DNA of 64,000 nt from contig QQUY01000001.1 of NCBI GenBank assembly GCA_003385635.1, positions 434,001 through 498,000 on the forward strand, written 5' to 3'. The translations under genes were made by a program, and so were the position numbers. Below, piece after piece: positions 41,080 through 49,985 of the stretch. The notes below the pieces were generated by a model, which worked only from the letters and a program-made list of their open reading frames with translations, ran no database searches and was not told where the DNA came from. The DNA is from Acidobacteriota bacterium (GTDB taxonomy: Bacteria > Acidobacteriota > Blastocatellia > Pyrinomonadales > Pyrinomonadaceae). Each line of letters starts with the position of its first letter. The first letter of the stretch is position 1.

Positions 41080-42279
41080 ATGAAGGATCCTACCGCTTCA
41101 CCGGAAGTTCTCGAACACGAACTCAATAGACATTTTCCGGACTTGCTCCGCTTTGAATCTTTAGCGGAGGCGGAGCGATCCGACGTGTATCGGAGGATCC
41201 GACCGGACGTGGAGAGGATCCTTGAAGCGGTAGTCATCGGAGATCACGCAGACGGGGAATCACGCGGTCGGGCATCGGGATCCGTTCGCGCCGTGGCCTG
41301 GAATATTGAGCGCGGATCGTTTCTTGACGAGATCATCTCCCAGCTTCGCGATCACGAGCTCCTTTCGAATGCCGATGTTTACCTCTTGACCGAGCTCGAT
41401 CACGGAATGGCTAGAAGCGGAAACCGCGCCGTCGCGAAAGAGATCGCGACCTCTCTCAAGCTGAACTATGCATTTGCTCCGATCTACATTGCCCTGCAAA
41501 AGGGTAGCGGCGTCGAATCCCAGGTAGAAGGCGAGAACACGGCCTCTATTCACGGATTGGCGATGTTCTCCCCGCATCCGATAAAGAATGTTCACGCCGT
41601 TCCTTTGCCGAACGGGAAGGACAAGATGCGGGGTAAAGAGAAGCGTCTGGGGTATTTGCGTGCGCTGATCGCCGATATCGAACATCCTGGCGGCACCTTT
41701 CGTGCAGTTACGCTCCATCTCGACGCGCATTGTTCGCGTGCACACCGGCGGAGACAGATGCGGATCGTGCTTGACCATCTCGAAAAGCTGCCTGAGATAC
41801 CGACGATCATCGGGGGCGACTGGAACACGTCGACCTACAATTCCCAGAACTCGACCCGCGCGATAATGGGCTATTGGCGGCGCGTGATGATGGGGCCAAA
41901 GAGGGTCGTTCGCGATCACTATCCATATCCCGACCGCTATTTCGAGCGTCCGATGTTCAGGGATCTCGAACAGAGAGGATATTCTTACAAGCCCTTTAAT
42001 GAGGCGGGGGTCGGAACGCTTCACTACGATATGGAGAGTGTCGAAAAGAACACGAATCTTCGGGACTGGGTCCCCGAATGGTGCTTCCCGTTCATCTTCT
42101 GGGCCTCGCGAAGGGTCGGAGGTAAGTTTTCTCTGAGGCTCGACTGGTTTGCCGGCAAGGGGATCGAACCTGTTCCGAACAAGCCGCCCCAGACGATCGC
42201 CGGACTTGTGAACGAAGATGGGGTTCCTTTGTCGGACCACGATGCGATCGCCGTGGACTTTCGGCCCTCAGGGCGTTAG
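41080..42279 (+). CDS. Endonuclease/exonuclease/phosphatase-fold protein
   Basis: A 399-residue protein; the ATG at 41080 is chosen because frames further upstream overlap the ATP-grasp gene. A helical N-terminal region (1-70) precedes an EEP domain. It starts at VRAVAWNIERGSFLDEI and contains DVYLLTELDHG, the RAVTLHLDAHCS segment, IIGGDWNTSTYNSQN (metal/Asp-Asn site) and the final LSDHDAIAVDF (catalytic SDH). The fold covers nucleases and phosphodiesterases; the substrate is unknown. It has an unusual insertion between about 265 and 345, rich in aromatic residues. Confidence 0.82.
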   Translation: MKDPTASPEVLEHELNRHFPDLLRFESLAEAERSDVYRRIRPDVERILEAVVIGDHADGESRGRASGSVRAVAWNIERGSFLDEIISQLRDHELLSNADVYLLTELDHGMARSGNRAVAKEIATSLKLNYAFAPIYIALQKGSGVESQVEGENTASIHGLAMFSPHPIKNVHAVPLPNGKDKMRGKEKRLGYLRALIADIEHPGGTFRAVTLHLDAHCSRAHRRRQMRIVLDHLEKLPEIPTIIGGDWNTSTYNSQNSTRAIMGYWRRVMMGPKRVVRDHYPYPDRYFERPMFRDLEQRGYSYKPFNEAGVGTLHYDMESVEKNTNLRDWVPEWCFPFIFWASRRVGGKFSLRLDWFAGKGIEPVPNKPPQTIAGLVNEDGVPLSDHDAIAVDFRPSGR

Positions 42280-42332
42280 ACTTCGAATTTACCGATACAT
42301 CCGCAAATGCGGCTGTCTTCAGGAGAGCAATT

Positions 42333-42587
42333 ATGTCAGAAGTTTCGTTTTGTCAGACCGTCAGCTTTGCTGCGGATAAGTTCGATTATGTGGCCGTTGA
42401 ACAGCAGAACGGCAACGCGACGGTCATTAAATTTCAGATCGACGCACAGAAATACAGCCCGGGTGACGTTGTTGTTGTACTGGACGGAGAGAACATCGTC
42501 TTTCACGGCATCATAGGCAAGATAGAAGATGAGCAAGCCTATGCATCGGACCCCAGGGGTTCGTTACTGGCTGCAACCGTCCAGTAG
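42333..42587 (+). CDS. Small hypothetical protein, beta-rich
   Basis: An 84-residue protein with a good ribosome-binding site (CAGGAGAG) before the ATG. The predicted strand-rich pattern (VSFAADKFDYVAVEQQ, TVIKFQID, GDVVVVLDGENIVFHGIIGKIED) resembles a small beta-barrel. No signal sequence, membrane segment or known motif is seen. It sits 53 bases after the EEP gene and is followed by a strong terminator, so it is the last gene of that transcript. Function unknown. Confidence 0.65.
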   Translation: MSEVSFCQTVSFAADKFDYVAVEQQNGNATVIKFQIDAQKYSPGDVVVVLDGENIVFHGIIGKIEDEQAYASDPRGSLLAATVQ

Positions 42588-42607
42588 CCGCTTTTGGTTG
42601 TGGGAAG

Positions 42608-42642
42608 TACGCTCCGCACGGGTTCGTGCGGCGCGTATTTTT
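42608..42642 (+). terminator. Strong rho-independent terminator
   Basis: TACGC and CCGCACG arms pair with CGTGCGG and GCGTA (one T/C mismatch) around a GGTT loop, and five T residues follow. It closes the DoxX to small-protein transcript. Confidence 0.9.
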
Positions 42643-42742
42643 AGTTTACGGGATCGGATTCAGCGCGAGAAAATCTTGCAAGCGGAACAAATATCGCAGT
42701 AATCTCCTTTTAAACCCTGAAAGATCCCACAACGAGGCCGAT

Positions 42743-43564
42743 ATGAAAAAGATAGGAGATTTTCAGGCGCCGTACGGGCTGAACACCATTGCCCTTGATT
42801 CCCCGGTCAGGGGTGTCACCGATTCCAGCTACATCGCGAAACTTGTCGATACACAGGAGGAGTTCGAAGCGGTTCTCCGCCTGAGGTACGAGGTCTTTCA
42901 CAAGGAACTCGGCGACTTGGAAAAGGCGAGACCGTTTTCCGCACAAACGGATCTTGACGAGTTCGATCTCGCCTGCGAGCACCTTATCGTTACGGAGCGG
43001 GCCACGGGGCGGGCTGTCGGTACATACCGGCTCAATACGCTGGAGACCGCAAGGCGTTCGAAGGGGTTCTATGCTTCACAGGAATTCCTGATCGACGAGA
43101 TTCCGGACGACGTGCTCGAGGGCGCCGTCGAGCTTGGAAGGGCCTGCATCGCGAAAGAGCACCGAAACACCCGAGTCCTTTTCCTGCTATGGAAGGTTTT
43201 GGCCAATTATATGGTCGCGAGAGGAAAGAGATACCTGTTCGGCTGTTGTTCGGTGTTCACGCAGGATCCAGAGATCGCGGCGAAGGTGCTTCAGCAGATA
43301 GAGATGTCCGGGCACCTTCACGACTCGATCAAGGTGCGTCCTAAAGATGAAAAAAGGATCGTGCCTGAAGGATTCGACCCTTCGTCGATGGGGCCGGTCG
43401 AGCTGCCGCCTTTGGTGAAGATCTATCTGAGGGTAGGCTGTAAGGTATGCGGCGAGCCGGCGATCGACAGGGAAATGAAAACGATCGACTACTTTGTAGT
43501 ATTTGACCTGCGGACGATCGATCCGAAATACGACAAAATGTTTTTCGGCGAATCGAGTAGTTAA
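42743..43564 (+). CDS. GNAT acyltransferase of the OlsB/hemolysin-like type
   Basis: A 273-residue N-acyltransferase. The ATG at 42743 has a GAGG box eight bases before it; the longer frame from 42626 adds unrelated residues inside the terminator. The pattern DTQEEFEAVLRLRYEVFHKELG, then VGTYRLNTLETARRSKGFYAS and GAVELGRACIAKEHRN matches the Acetyltransf_5 group that includes L-ornithine N-acyltransferase (OlsB), the first step of ornithine-lipid synthesis. The C-terminal ELPPLVKIYLRVGCKVCGEPAID segment is typical. The aminolipid role is likely but not proven. OlsA was not found nearby. Confidence 0.83.
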   Translation: MKKIGDFQAPYGLNTIALDSPVRGVTDSSYIAKLVDTQEEFEAVLRLRYEVFHKELGDLEKARPFSAQTDLDEFDLACEHLIVTERATGRAVGTYRLNTLETARRSKGFYASQEFLIDEIPDDVLEGAVELGRACIAKEHRNTRVLFLLWKVLANYMVARGKRYLFGCCSVFTQDPEIAAKVLQQIEMSGHLHDSIKVRPKDEKRIVPEGFDPSSMGPVELPPLVKIYLRVGCKVCGEPAIDREMKTIDYFVVFDLRTIDPKYDKMFFGESSS

Positions 43565-44283
43565 ACGTGGACTCGCTCTTCGAGCTCCATCCCTTTATTG
43601 TCCGAGTAGGTCACGATCGTTGAACTCCTGGTTCCGTATATAGGCGTTTCGATAAAGATCGGAGAGAGTATCTTCTCCTTTATGTATCCGACGCCAGTGT
43701 CCGGAAGATCCTCATCTTCAGCCAGCGTCCGGTCAGTGAGCACCCCGAACAGATCCTCTTTCTGAAAACCGTCGTCGATCACTTCTTTAAGCCGCGCCTT
43801 TCCGCGTTCGACCTTGGGCCAGGGAGTGTCAAGCAGATGATTGCTGATGCCGTAGAGGCCGGGCCCGAGTTCCCGTATGCCGTTTCCGCGGTTTGAGAAG
43901 TAAAAAAGGCTGGTCGTACCGTTGTTAAGCTCCCCAACGAGGAGGTTGAAGCCGGAATAGTCGCCCGCCGATCTCTCGATCTTCTCAAGGTATTCGCGAG
44001 TGGATGTGTCCGAGGTTAGAAAATCGGATACAAGCCGGCCGCGGGACCGCGTACCTTTCTCCTGCCCGGGTTCCCGATAGTTTGTAACCGCGGCGATCTT
44101 CCCGGAATCGGTAACTCCCAGCCACGTACCTTTCGCGACCATATCCCTTCCCGCAAAAACCCCGGGAGCATCGTCCCAGCGGCCAGCTTTCTGAGTCGGC
44201 CGTTCATAGAATTCGTCTCTGTTAGCAAGCAGGATAAGGGGAGTTTCTTCGTGCTGACGGTAGGAAAATAGGATCGTACACAT
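43561..44283 (-). CDS. NRDE-family (TANGO2-like) protein
   Basis: A 240-residue Ntn-hydrolase-like protein that begins MCTILFSYRQHEETPLILLANRDEF, with Cys2 as the expected N-terminal nucleophile and the NRDE motif. Also GVFAGRDMVAKGTWLGVTDSG and KIAAVTNYREPG are family marks. Its physiological substrate is unknown. The 3' end overlaps the 3' end of the convergent GNAT gene by four bases, so no spacer remains for a terminator between them. It starts four bases before the DedA/ATP-grasp stop region on the same strand. Confidence 0.85.
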   Translation of the reverse strand: MCTILFSYRQHEETPLILLANRDEFYERPTQKAGRWDDAPGVFAGRDMVAKGTWLGVTDSGKIAAVTNYREPGQEKGTRSRGRLVSDFLTSDTSTREYLEKIERSAGDYSGFNLLVGELNNGTTSLFYFSNRGNGIRELGPGLYGISNHLLDTPWPKVERGKARLKEVIDDGFQKEDLFGVLTDRTLAEDEDLPDTGVGYIKEKILSPIFIETPIYGTRSSTIVTYSDNKGMELEERVHV

Positions 44284-44287
44284 TTCT

Positions 44288-45943
44288 TCAGACAGGCTCG
44301 CCGTTCAAATGTCTTTCATCGCCCGAGCGAAAGAGTGTTCGGGAAAGCAGCTCGAGTGCCGATACCGGGCCGCACCCCCGCCGCCTGTTAATACGTCCGA
44401 TCTCGAATGCGATCTTCCACTGCCGGAAGAGCGTCCTGTATGCTTCCAGCAGCGTGAACCTTGAATCATAGATGTTCGTCGATTCGCTCGTCACACCATT
44501 CAATTCAACGATCTTGAGCCCTTTACCGTTCCGCAGATCTTCTTCTGAAGTGGCTCTCAGGTCGAATCGTCCAAAGTAGAAACCACTGTAGCCCCTGCAG
44601 ATCTCATCGATCACTTCCTCCAGCTCGCGGGTCCTGATGTGACCGCCATCCCCGAATATCGCGCCCTTTGCGTGCGTACCGATCTCTACCAACGGAACCT
44701 TTTCTTCTTTCGCAGGAACTCTCTCCGGATCCCCGAGGTTTTTCAGATAGGTCCTTCGGATGCAGACGGCCCGGTCGTCAGAAAGCACAAGCTCCTCGAT
44801 CGTCGACTTCCCGTCACCGTAGAGTACGGGGAACTCCTTTGCCGTAATCGAGAAGATATTACCTTCTTCCTCACCCGGAAATCTGTAATGAAAAACACTA
44901 AACTCCACGCCGGGAGCAAACTCCTGCAAGATCATCGGGCCACGCGCCGACGCAAGCCCGTCCTGAAGGCCCCTCATATCCTTAATAATACTTACGCCTT
45001 TGCCTCTCTCCCCTGAATCCGGTTTTAGAGCAAGGGGAAAAGCCAGGCCGGACCTCGCCAAACGGGAATCGAGCAGTGCGGGGTCCGAATTCTCCCATTC
45101 AGAAGGTTTGATCAAAAGATGTTTGAGAAGATACGGCCGCGCCGCTTCAGACCTTGAGAGTCCCTTGTAGATCTCGTCTTTTGATTCGCCTACGAAACCG
45201 CCCATAGGCATTGCGGGATTGGCGCTCGTAAAGACCGTTAGGCCGCCGTTTCTTATGCCGAGGTACAGGCAGTAGATCACAACAGGTGCGTAGAAGATCT
45301 GTATCGGCCAAAATTCCCATAGAAAGATCTTCTTAACGGTTCCGTAAACCCGCCTGCGTTTCTTCCAGGAAGAAAGCACTAATGCCAATCGTATGAGGAA
45401 AAACACCGAAACCGCTCCGAGAAGCAAGTTCGGACCGAACAGGAATTCCTGTGTGTAAAAAGCCCCAAGTACTATAAGAGGCGTCCAGACCGCGGCAGCC
45501 AGAAAGAAGTACACCGAAAATCGCAGAAAGCTCGTTCCAAGGAAGCCGGCGGCGAGATATGTAGGCAGGCGAAGGCCAGCAACGAAACGACTGACGAAGA
45601 TCGCCTCAAGACCGTTCTTCTGAAGCCATTCCGTCGCCCTTTGTAGTGTTGCACCGGAGACAAATCGATCGAGTATTCGTCTTGCAACCCCGACACTTCC
45701 AACTCGTCTTCCGATGAGGAACAGGCCGGTATCTCCGATAAAGATGCCTGCGAAACAGGCCGCGACAGACAGTTCAACAGGAAGCACACCGCTTGCCGCG
45801 AGCGTACCTGCCAGAATGCAGGCCCCGTCTTCCGTTACAAATGTCAGCAAGAAAAGGAACGATCCGATCGCCAGCGGGGAATACCCTGCCAGAGTGTCCG
45901 CGTCGACACTTCCGATGCCGTAAATGAAGTCGACAAGCTCCAA
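44288..45943 (-). CDS. DedA/VTT membrane domain fused to an ATP-grasp domain
   Basis: A 551-residue fusion. Residues 1-200 are a DedA-type (SNARE-associated/VTT) membrane domain: TFVTEDGACILAG, GDTGLFLIGRRVGSVG and FVSRFVAGLRLPTYLAAGFL, with about six membrane segments. After a linker and another membrane helix (about 208-228), residues 270-500 form an ATP-grasp ligase: PLALKPDSGERGKGVSIIKD, LQEFAPGVEFSVFHYRF, then FYFGRFDLRATSEEDL and KIVELNGVTSEST (Mg-binding). DedA proteins translocate lipids or lipid-linked isoprenoids. A membrane-tethered ligase acting on a lipid or lipid-bound precursor is a reasonable inference. Confidence 0.86.
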   Translation of the reverse strand: MELVDFIYGIGSVDADTLAGYSPLAIGSFLFLLTFVTEDGACILAGTLAASGVLPVELSVAACFAGIFIGDTGLFLIGRRVGSVGVARRILDRFVSGATLQRATEWLQKNGLEAIFVSRFVAGLRLPTYLAAGFLGTSFLRFSVYFFLAAAVWTPLIVLGAFYTQEFLFGPNLLLGAVSVFFLIRLALVLSSWKKRRRVYGTVKKIFLWEFWPIQIFYAPVVIYCLYLGIRNGGLTVFTSANPAMPMGGFVGESKDEIYKGLSRSEAARPYLLKHLLIKPSEWENSDPALLDSRLARSGLAFPLALKPDSGERGKGVSIIKDMRGLQDGLASARGPMILQEFAPGVEFSVFHYRFPGEEEGNIFSITAKEFPVLYGDGKSTIEELVLSDDRAVCIRRTYLKNLGDPERVPAKEEKVPLVEIGTHAKGAIFGDGGHIRTRELEEVIDEICRGYSGFYFGRFDLRATSEEDLRNGKGLKIVELNGVTSESTNIYDSRFTLLEAYRTLFRQWKIAFEIGRINRRRGCGPVSALELLSRTLFRSGDERHLNGEPV

Positions 45944-45945
45944 CG

Positions 45946-46353
45946 CTACACCTGAGAGACTCGGGAAGTCAGCGGTAGCTGTTGTCTGTGTATGAACAAG
46001 AGAACCGCACTTAATAGGAACACAACGATCGCCAGGATGAACAGTGTTCCTCCGTCATCGGCGACAACGATGCCCAATACGGTCAGATGAATGAAGATCG
46101 CCCCGGAAATCGTCGCAAGCGCGAGCAGCGCGCCGTATACGACAGTCCTCGGGACAAGCAGCAGGACCGCAGCAACGAGTTCGACGAACCCTGAGCCTAT
46201 TCGTCCGACCGCCTCAAGGTCCGCCCCCATAAGCTCTGAGAATATAAATTTGGATTCCTCTGCGCCTGTGAATTTAAAGAAAAGAGTCTGAATGAAGATC
46301 AATGCCACTACGATCCTGCAGATCCAGCTTACAACCTTAAGTCCTGTTGACAT
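45946..46353 (-). CDS. DoxX-like membrane protein
   Basis: A 135-residue protein with four predicted membrane helices (WICRIVVALIFIQTLFFKF, GSGFVELVAAVLLLVP, VYGALLALATISGAIFI and LFILAIVVFLLSAVLLFI). The FKFTGAEES loop and the overall layout are DoxX-like. The gene stop is two bases before the DedA/ATP-grasp start and its own start is six bases after the DinB-like stop. These minus-strand genes therefore form one compact operon. Confidence 0.75.
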   Translation of the reverse strand: MSTGLKVVSWICRIVVALIFIQTLFFKFTGAEESKFIFSELMGADLEAVGRIGSGFVELVAAVLLLVPRTVVYGALLALATISGAIFIHLTVLGIVVADDGGTLFILAIVVFLLSAVLLFIHRQQLPLTSRVSQV

Positions 46354-46359
46354 CTCTAT

Positions 46360-46905
46360 TTAACGTCCGTCTCGAGCGGACCCTCCTTGCCAGTATTCAA
46401 GCGTCGAGGGCGCAACTCCGAACCCTTCGCCGAATTCGATCCCATACCTGGATATCTTTTCATTTATCAGCGCATGATGATGGACGGTGTGGCTGTGCAG
46501 AAACTCCAGCTCTCTTCCAATAGTCGAAGGGTGCTCGACGCCGCTTTCGACCTCGGACACCACCCTTACCGGTGTCTCGGGATCAAGGCCTGACAGGTGC
46601 CGAAGCTCTTCATTAATGGCACTTGTCTTGACGATAGCAGCTTCGCGGACTATCTCGACGCGTTCGTCCCTTTCCCTCGCAGAATAATTGATCACGCCGG
46701 ATCGAAGGCCTTTGATGAAGCAGGCGACGAGATCCAGGTTGTGCCGGATGTGGCCGCCGACGCTGCCCGTGCTCTTGCTTCTTCGCCTATACTCCTCGTC
46801 GTCAAGCGACAGGGCTAAAGTAGCTCCTTTGTCGAGTTCGCTCTGGATCAGGCTCACTATGTGCCCGCAGTCCTTCCTCGCACGTCTAATTGTACTTGCT
46901 GTCAT
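46360..46905 (-). CDS. Divergent DinB-like protein
   Basis: A 181-residue protein when started at the ATG at 46905; a GTG at 46992 would add 29 residues, and I am not sure of the start. The DinB-like histidines are in GGHIRHNLDLVACF and in the terminal LHSHTVHHHALI. The middle is charged and helical. It is the most divergent of the three DinB-like proteins in the window. It is the first gene of the compact DinB, DoxX, DedA/ATP-grasp and NRDE run. Confidence 0.65.
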   Translation of the reverse strand: MTASTIRRARKDCGHIVSLIQSELDKGATLALSLDDEEYRRRSKSTGSVGGHIRHNLDLVACFIKGLRSGVINYSARERDERVEIVREAAIVKTSAINEELRHLSGLDPETPVRVVSEVESGVEHPSTIGRELEFLHSHTVHHHALINEKISRYGIEFGEGFGVAPSTLEYWQGGSARDGR

Positions 46906-46992
46906 ATCGATCAAACCGTCAGGTTTCACGTGGTTAATTTCGCGCGGCGCGTCATTTATTCCGGATCTTCCCGCATCAGTGCCCGAAATCAC

Positions 46993-47034
46993 AAAAAAAA
47001 ATCGGCTGGCCGGGCGCCCTTCGCCCGACCGGCC
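46993..47034 (-). terminator. Strong terminator of the CadC-like TPR gene
   Basis: On the minus strand GGCCGGTCGGGCG pairs with CGCCCGGCCAGCC through 13 positions (two G-U pairs) over a 5-base loop, followed by a run of about ten T residues. It lies 28 bases after the stop. Confidence 0.9.
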
Positions 47035-47062
47035 GGAATCAGCAGGAGGAGATTACCTCTGC

Positions 47063-49048
47063 TCAGGAGTTCTTGTCGTAACCTTCTATGAAGTTCTTCT
47101 TTGTCTGTGTGACTATCCCGTTGAACCGCGGATTGTCACGCAGGGGGTCGAGATTGTAGTCGTACTTGATGTGCAGAAAGTGGATAAGCGAATCCTCTTC
47201 AGCGTTCTGCAATTCCTTGAATGCTTCCTGACTGTCGCCAAGCAGTGCGTACACGGACGCGATCTCGTAGGCCGGTGCCTCGACTGGCCCCGATTTGGTC
47301 ATATCCTTGAGGATCTTTCGCGCTTCGTCCTTGTTTCCCTGTTTTGCGAGAACCCGGCTTATAAGCAGTCTCGCGGTTTTCTGCTCCGGAGCGCTCTTTG
47401 GTACAGCCTGGAGCTCTTCGATCGACTTGTCGAGCATTCCTTTCTGTTCGTAGATCTCGGCGAGGATCACTCTCGTCCACATCATTGACGGATCAAGCTC
47501 GACCGCTCGTTTTCCGAACTCGAGCGCCTCGTCCGTCTGCCGGTTCAGCCTCAGAAGCCGGGCAAGGTTCAGGTTGATCACCTGCGAGTGCGGGTCCGCC
47601 CTTTGGGCAAGCTTCATTTCGCGGATGGCGGCTTCAAGATCTTCGTCAACTGCGTGCATCCACGCCAGCCGCATTCGTGCTGCTGCGTTGTTGCCATCAT
47701 ATTCGATCGCTTTTTCGAGCAGACTGAAGGCGCGCTCCGCATCGCGTTCGTATTGAGCGATAACGGCGAGGGCTGAATACGCTTCGGACGTCCTTGCATC
47801 AAGCGCGATCGCTTTTTCCGCGTGCATCTTGCCTTTAGCGATCGCTTCTTTCGGCTCGATCGAATCCACCTCGTAGATCGCCGCAAGCGCATACGAATCG
47901 GCGAGCATTGCGTGGGCTGCCGAGAATGTCGGGTCTTTCTGTACCGCTTCTCCAAACAACTTGATCGCTTCTTTCAGATTCGAGGCAGATCTCTTACTCC
48001 AAAAGTAGATTCCTTTCGTGAACGCCTGAACTGCTACCGGGTCGTTCCGGACAAGCGTCGGCTCTTCAGGGATCACATCGCCCGCAAGCCTCGAAGTTAG
48101 CTTGGAAGCAACCTCATTCGAAACGACATCCTGAAGCTCGAAAATATCAGATAGCTCGGTGTCGATTCGGTCGGCCCACACTGGTGAACGGTCGGCGACA
48201 CTGATCAACTGGACGTTGATCCTCACGCGTTCCCCGTCTTTCTGAATCGTGCCGGTTAGGATCGCGTCTACTCCGAGTTCACTTCCTATCTCGACAGGAC
48301 TTGAACCGCCGCCGGCAAACTTTGCTATGGTCGAGGTCGGCGAGATCGAAACGACGTTTTGATTTCCGAGTCTCGAGATAAGAGTGTCGGCGAGCCCCAG
48401 GCTTAGCTTCTCGTCCTTTTCACCTCCGATCTGCTCAAAAGGAAGGACCGAGATCGACCTTATCGACGAAAGCCTGTCAGTTGATGCGGTTGATGAATAG
48501 AGATTGAATCCCCAAGCGGCTATGGCAACAGCGAGAAGCAGGGCAGAGAGCGCTGTTCCTGCGATAAACCATTTGCGGAACGGCTTGTGTGTTTTCTTCG
48601 GCGGGGGATCCGGCGCAAGGAAATTCTGCTGCTTTTGATCGTCACTAACAGAGGCCCTGGCTCCGTTTGTTCTCGCCAGCCCGTTCTCTTCCGGAGTCAC
48701 AGGGAGGTCTGCAAAGCTTTCACTAACCTCGCCTGAAAACCTGTAGCCGTACTTCGGGATCGTCTCAATGAACTCGGTCGTGCAACCGTTGTTCTTGAGT
48801 GCCCTCCGCACCATATAAATGTGCTGAGCGAGGTTCGCTTCCTCGACATAGCTGTCGCTCCACACCTCGTCGAGGATCTCCTGCTTCTTGAGCATCCTGT
48901 TGCGGTTTCGAACTAGAAAACACAGGATCTCAAAGCTCTTCTGGGTCAGGGGTACATGCTCCCCGTTCCTCAGTAAAAGGCGGTTGGAAACGTCGAGGCG
49001 AAAACTGCCGAAGTCGTAGTAGTGCGTTCTGGTTGCTGACTTAATCAC
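47063..49048 (-). CDS. CadC-like winged-helix / TPR membrane regulator
   Basis: A 661-residue protein. An OmpR-type winged helix comes first (about 10-105; FGSFRLDVSNRLLLRNGE, LTQKSFEILCFLVRN and ETIPKYGYRFSG). A membrane helix at about 165-185 follows. The periplasmic part starts ISVLPFEQIGGEKDEKLSLGLADTLISRLG, a domain resembling CsgG/TolB-type regulators. About 300-640 consists of tetratricopeptide repeats (SAAHAMLADSYALAAIY; ALEFGKRAVELDPSM). The architecture is that of a single-component membrane regulator, common in Acidobacteria. It would bind DNA while still membrane-anchored. The target is unknown. Confidence 0.88.
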   Translation of the reverse strand: MIKSATRTHYYDFGSFRLDVSNRLLLRNGEHVPLTQKSFEILCFLVRNRNRMLKKQEILDEVWSDSYVEEANLAQHIYMVRRALKNNGCTTEFIETIPKYGYRFSGEVSESFADLPVTPEENGLARTNGARASVSDDQKQQNFLAPDPPPKKTHKPFRKWFIAGTALSALLLAVAIAAWGFNLYSSTASTDRLSSIRSISVLPFEQIGGEKDEKLSLGLADTLISRLGNQNVVSISPTSTIAKFAGGGSSPVEIGSELGVDAILTGTIQKDGERVRINVQLISVADRSPVWADRIDTELSDIFELQDVVSNEVASKLTSRLAGDVIPEEPTLVRNDPVAVQAFTKGIYFWSKRSASNLKEAIKLFGEAVQKDPTFSAAHAMLADSYALAAIYEVDSIEPKEAIAKGKMHAEKAIALDARTSEAYSALAVIAQYERDAERAFSLLEKAIEYDGNNAAARMRLAWMHAVDEDLEAAIREMKLAQRADPHSQVINLNLARLLRLNRQTDEALEFGKRAVELDPSMMWTRVILAEIYEQKGMLDKSIEELQAVPKSAPEQKTARLLISRVLAKQGNKDEARKILKDMTKSGPVEAPAYEIASVYALLGDSQEAFKELQNAEEDSLIHFLHIKYDYNLDPLRDNPRFNGIVTQTKKNFIEGYDKNS

Positions 49049-49431
49049 CTAAACTCCCTAGCTGCTTTGATCAGGCAGGTGTTAACTAAAGAACACCACG
49101 TATTCCTGATTTGTGACAATTTGACCGAATTGGTATTCCGGTCAAACCGTTATACCTTCCGGTGAGGGGTTCATTCCCAGCAGGTGATTTGCCGCGGACG
49201 CTTTTTACTGCGGCTCAAGTTACTACGGAACTGCAGGTGAATGTGTTCCGTCGGATCCGAGCCGGTGTGAATTGCGCGTTCGCAGTGGTTGTCAGTTTGA
49301 AATACCTAAGACGTTTGCTTTGGTGCGGGATCTGAAGGCTAGGTTTGTTGTGACAGGAAAGTATTGATAATTTCCAATAGTTATTTTGGGTTTGCCTTCT
49401 TCCCGGGTAGTCACGTTCGTCTCACGGTACG
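49049..49431. other. Intergenic region, no gene found
   Basis: These 383 bases precede the CadC-like gene and follow the Fis-like gene on the same strand. They hold the CadC-like promoter but no recognisable ORF, RNA gene or strong palindrome, only the small hairpin GACCG/CGGTC near 49122-49145. Confidence 0.4.
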
Positions 49432-49776
49432 TCAATAACTGATGTTGTGGCGCTTGATGAACGAGTTTAAAGTAGAGGTCCTCATCTTGAGAAGCTTTGC
49501 GGCATTCGCCTGGTGACCTCTCGTGACCCTCAGGGCCTGCTTGACCAGATTGATCTCGTACAGCTTGGTCGCCTTGTAGAAGTCGATCCCTTCTTTTGGA
49601 AAGTTCGTTTCAAAGTTACGGAAGTAATGATTGGTCTCAGAGTCCTTCAGATTCTGCAGCTTGTTGACTGCGGTCCTCAATGAAGAAACTACTTCTCCAA
49701 GTGCCATGATGCTCTCTTCCGACTCCTCGGCCGAGTTCCCGTTCCGTACTGCTAACTGACTTAGAATTGGATTCAT
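49432..49776 (-). CDS. Small Fis-type helix-turn-helix protein
   Basis: A 114-residue protein with a C-terminal HTH_8/Fis-like motif, ANAAKLLKMRTSTLNSFIKRHNI, preceded by the helix FYKATKLYEINLVKQALRVTRGHQ. The first 50 residues are polar. It lacks an AAA+ domain and a receiver, so it may work as a nucleoid-associated or accessory regulator. It lies between the CadC-like gene and the TonB-receptor gene. A T-rich region with a terminator separates it from the latter. Confidence 0.78.
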   Translation of the reverse strand: MNPILSQLAVRNGNSAEESEESIMALGEVVSSLRTAVNKLQNLKDSETNHYFRNFETNFPKEGIDFYKATKLYEINLVKQALRVTRGHQANAAKLLKMRTSTLNSFIKRHNISY

Positions 49777-49914
49777 TTTCTTGGCCTCCGTGGTTAAAAT
49801 ATATGAATTCTGGACAATGACCGATTTTCATTATCAGTCATAAGATAAACCCTCACACCTTCGGAAGTCCTAAAAATCAAATCAATTGTTTTCAAAATCT
49901 CATAAAAAATCCGA

Positions 49915-49958
49915 AAATTCGCCCGCCTCTACCCGATATGGGTTAAAAGAGGCGGGCG
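49915..49958 (-). terminator. Terminator of the TonB-dependent receptor gene
   Basis: On the minus strand CGCCCGCCTCT and AGAGGCGGGCG form an 11-bp stem around a 17-base loop, followed by AATTTT. It lies 28 bases beyond the stop codon. Confidence 0.85.
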
Positions 49959-49985
49959 ATTTATTAATTCTCTGTAAACAGAGAT

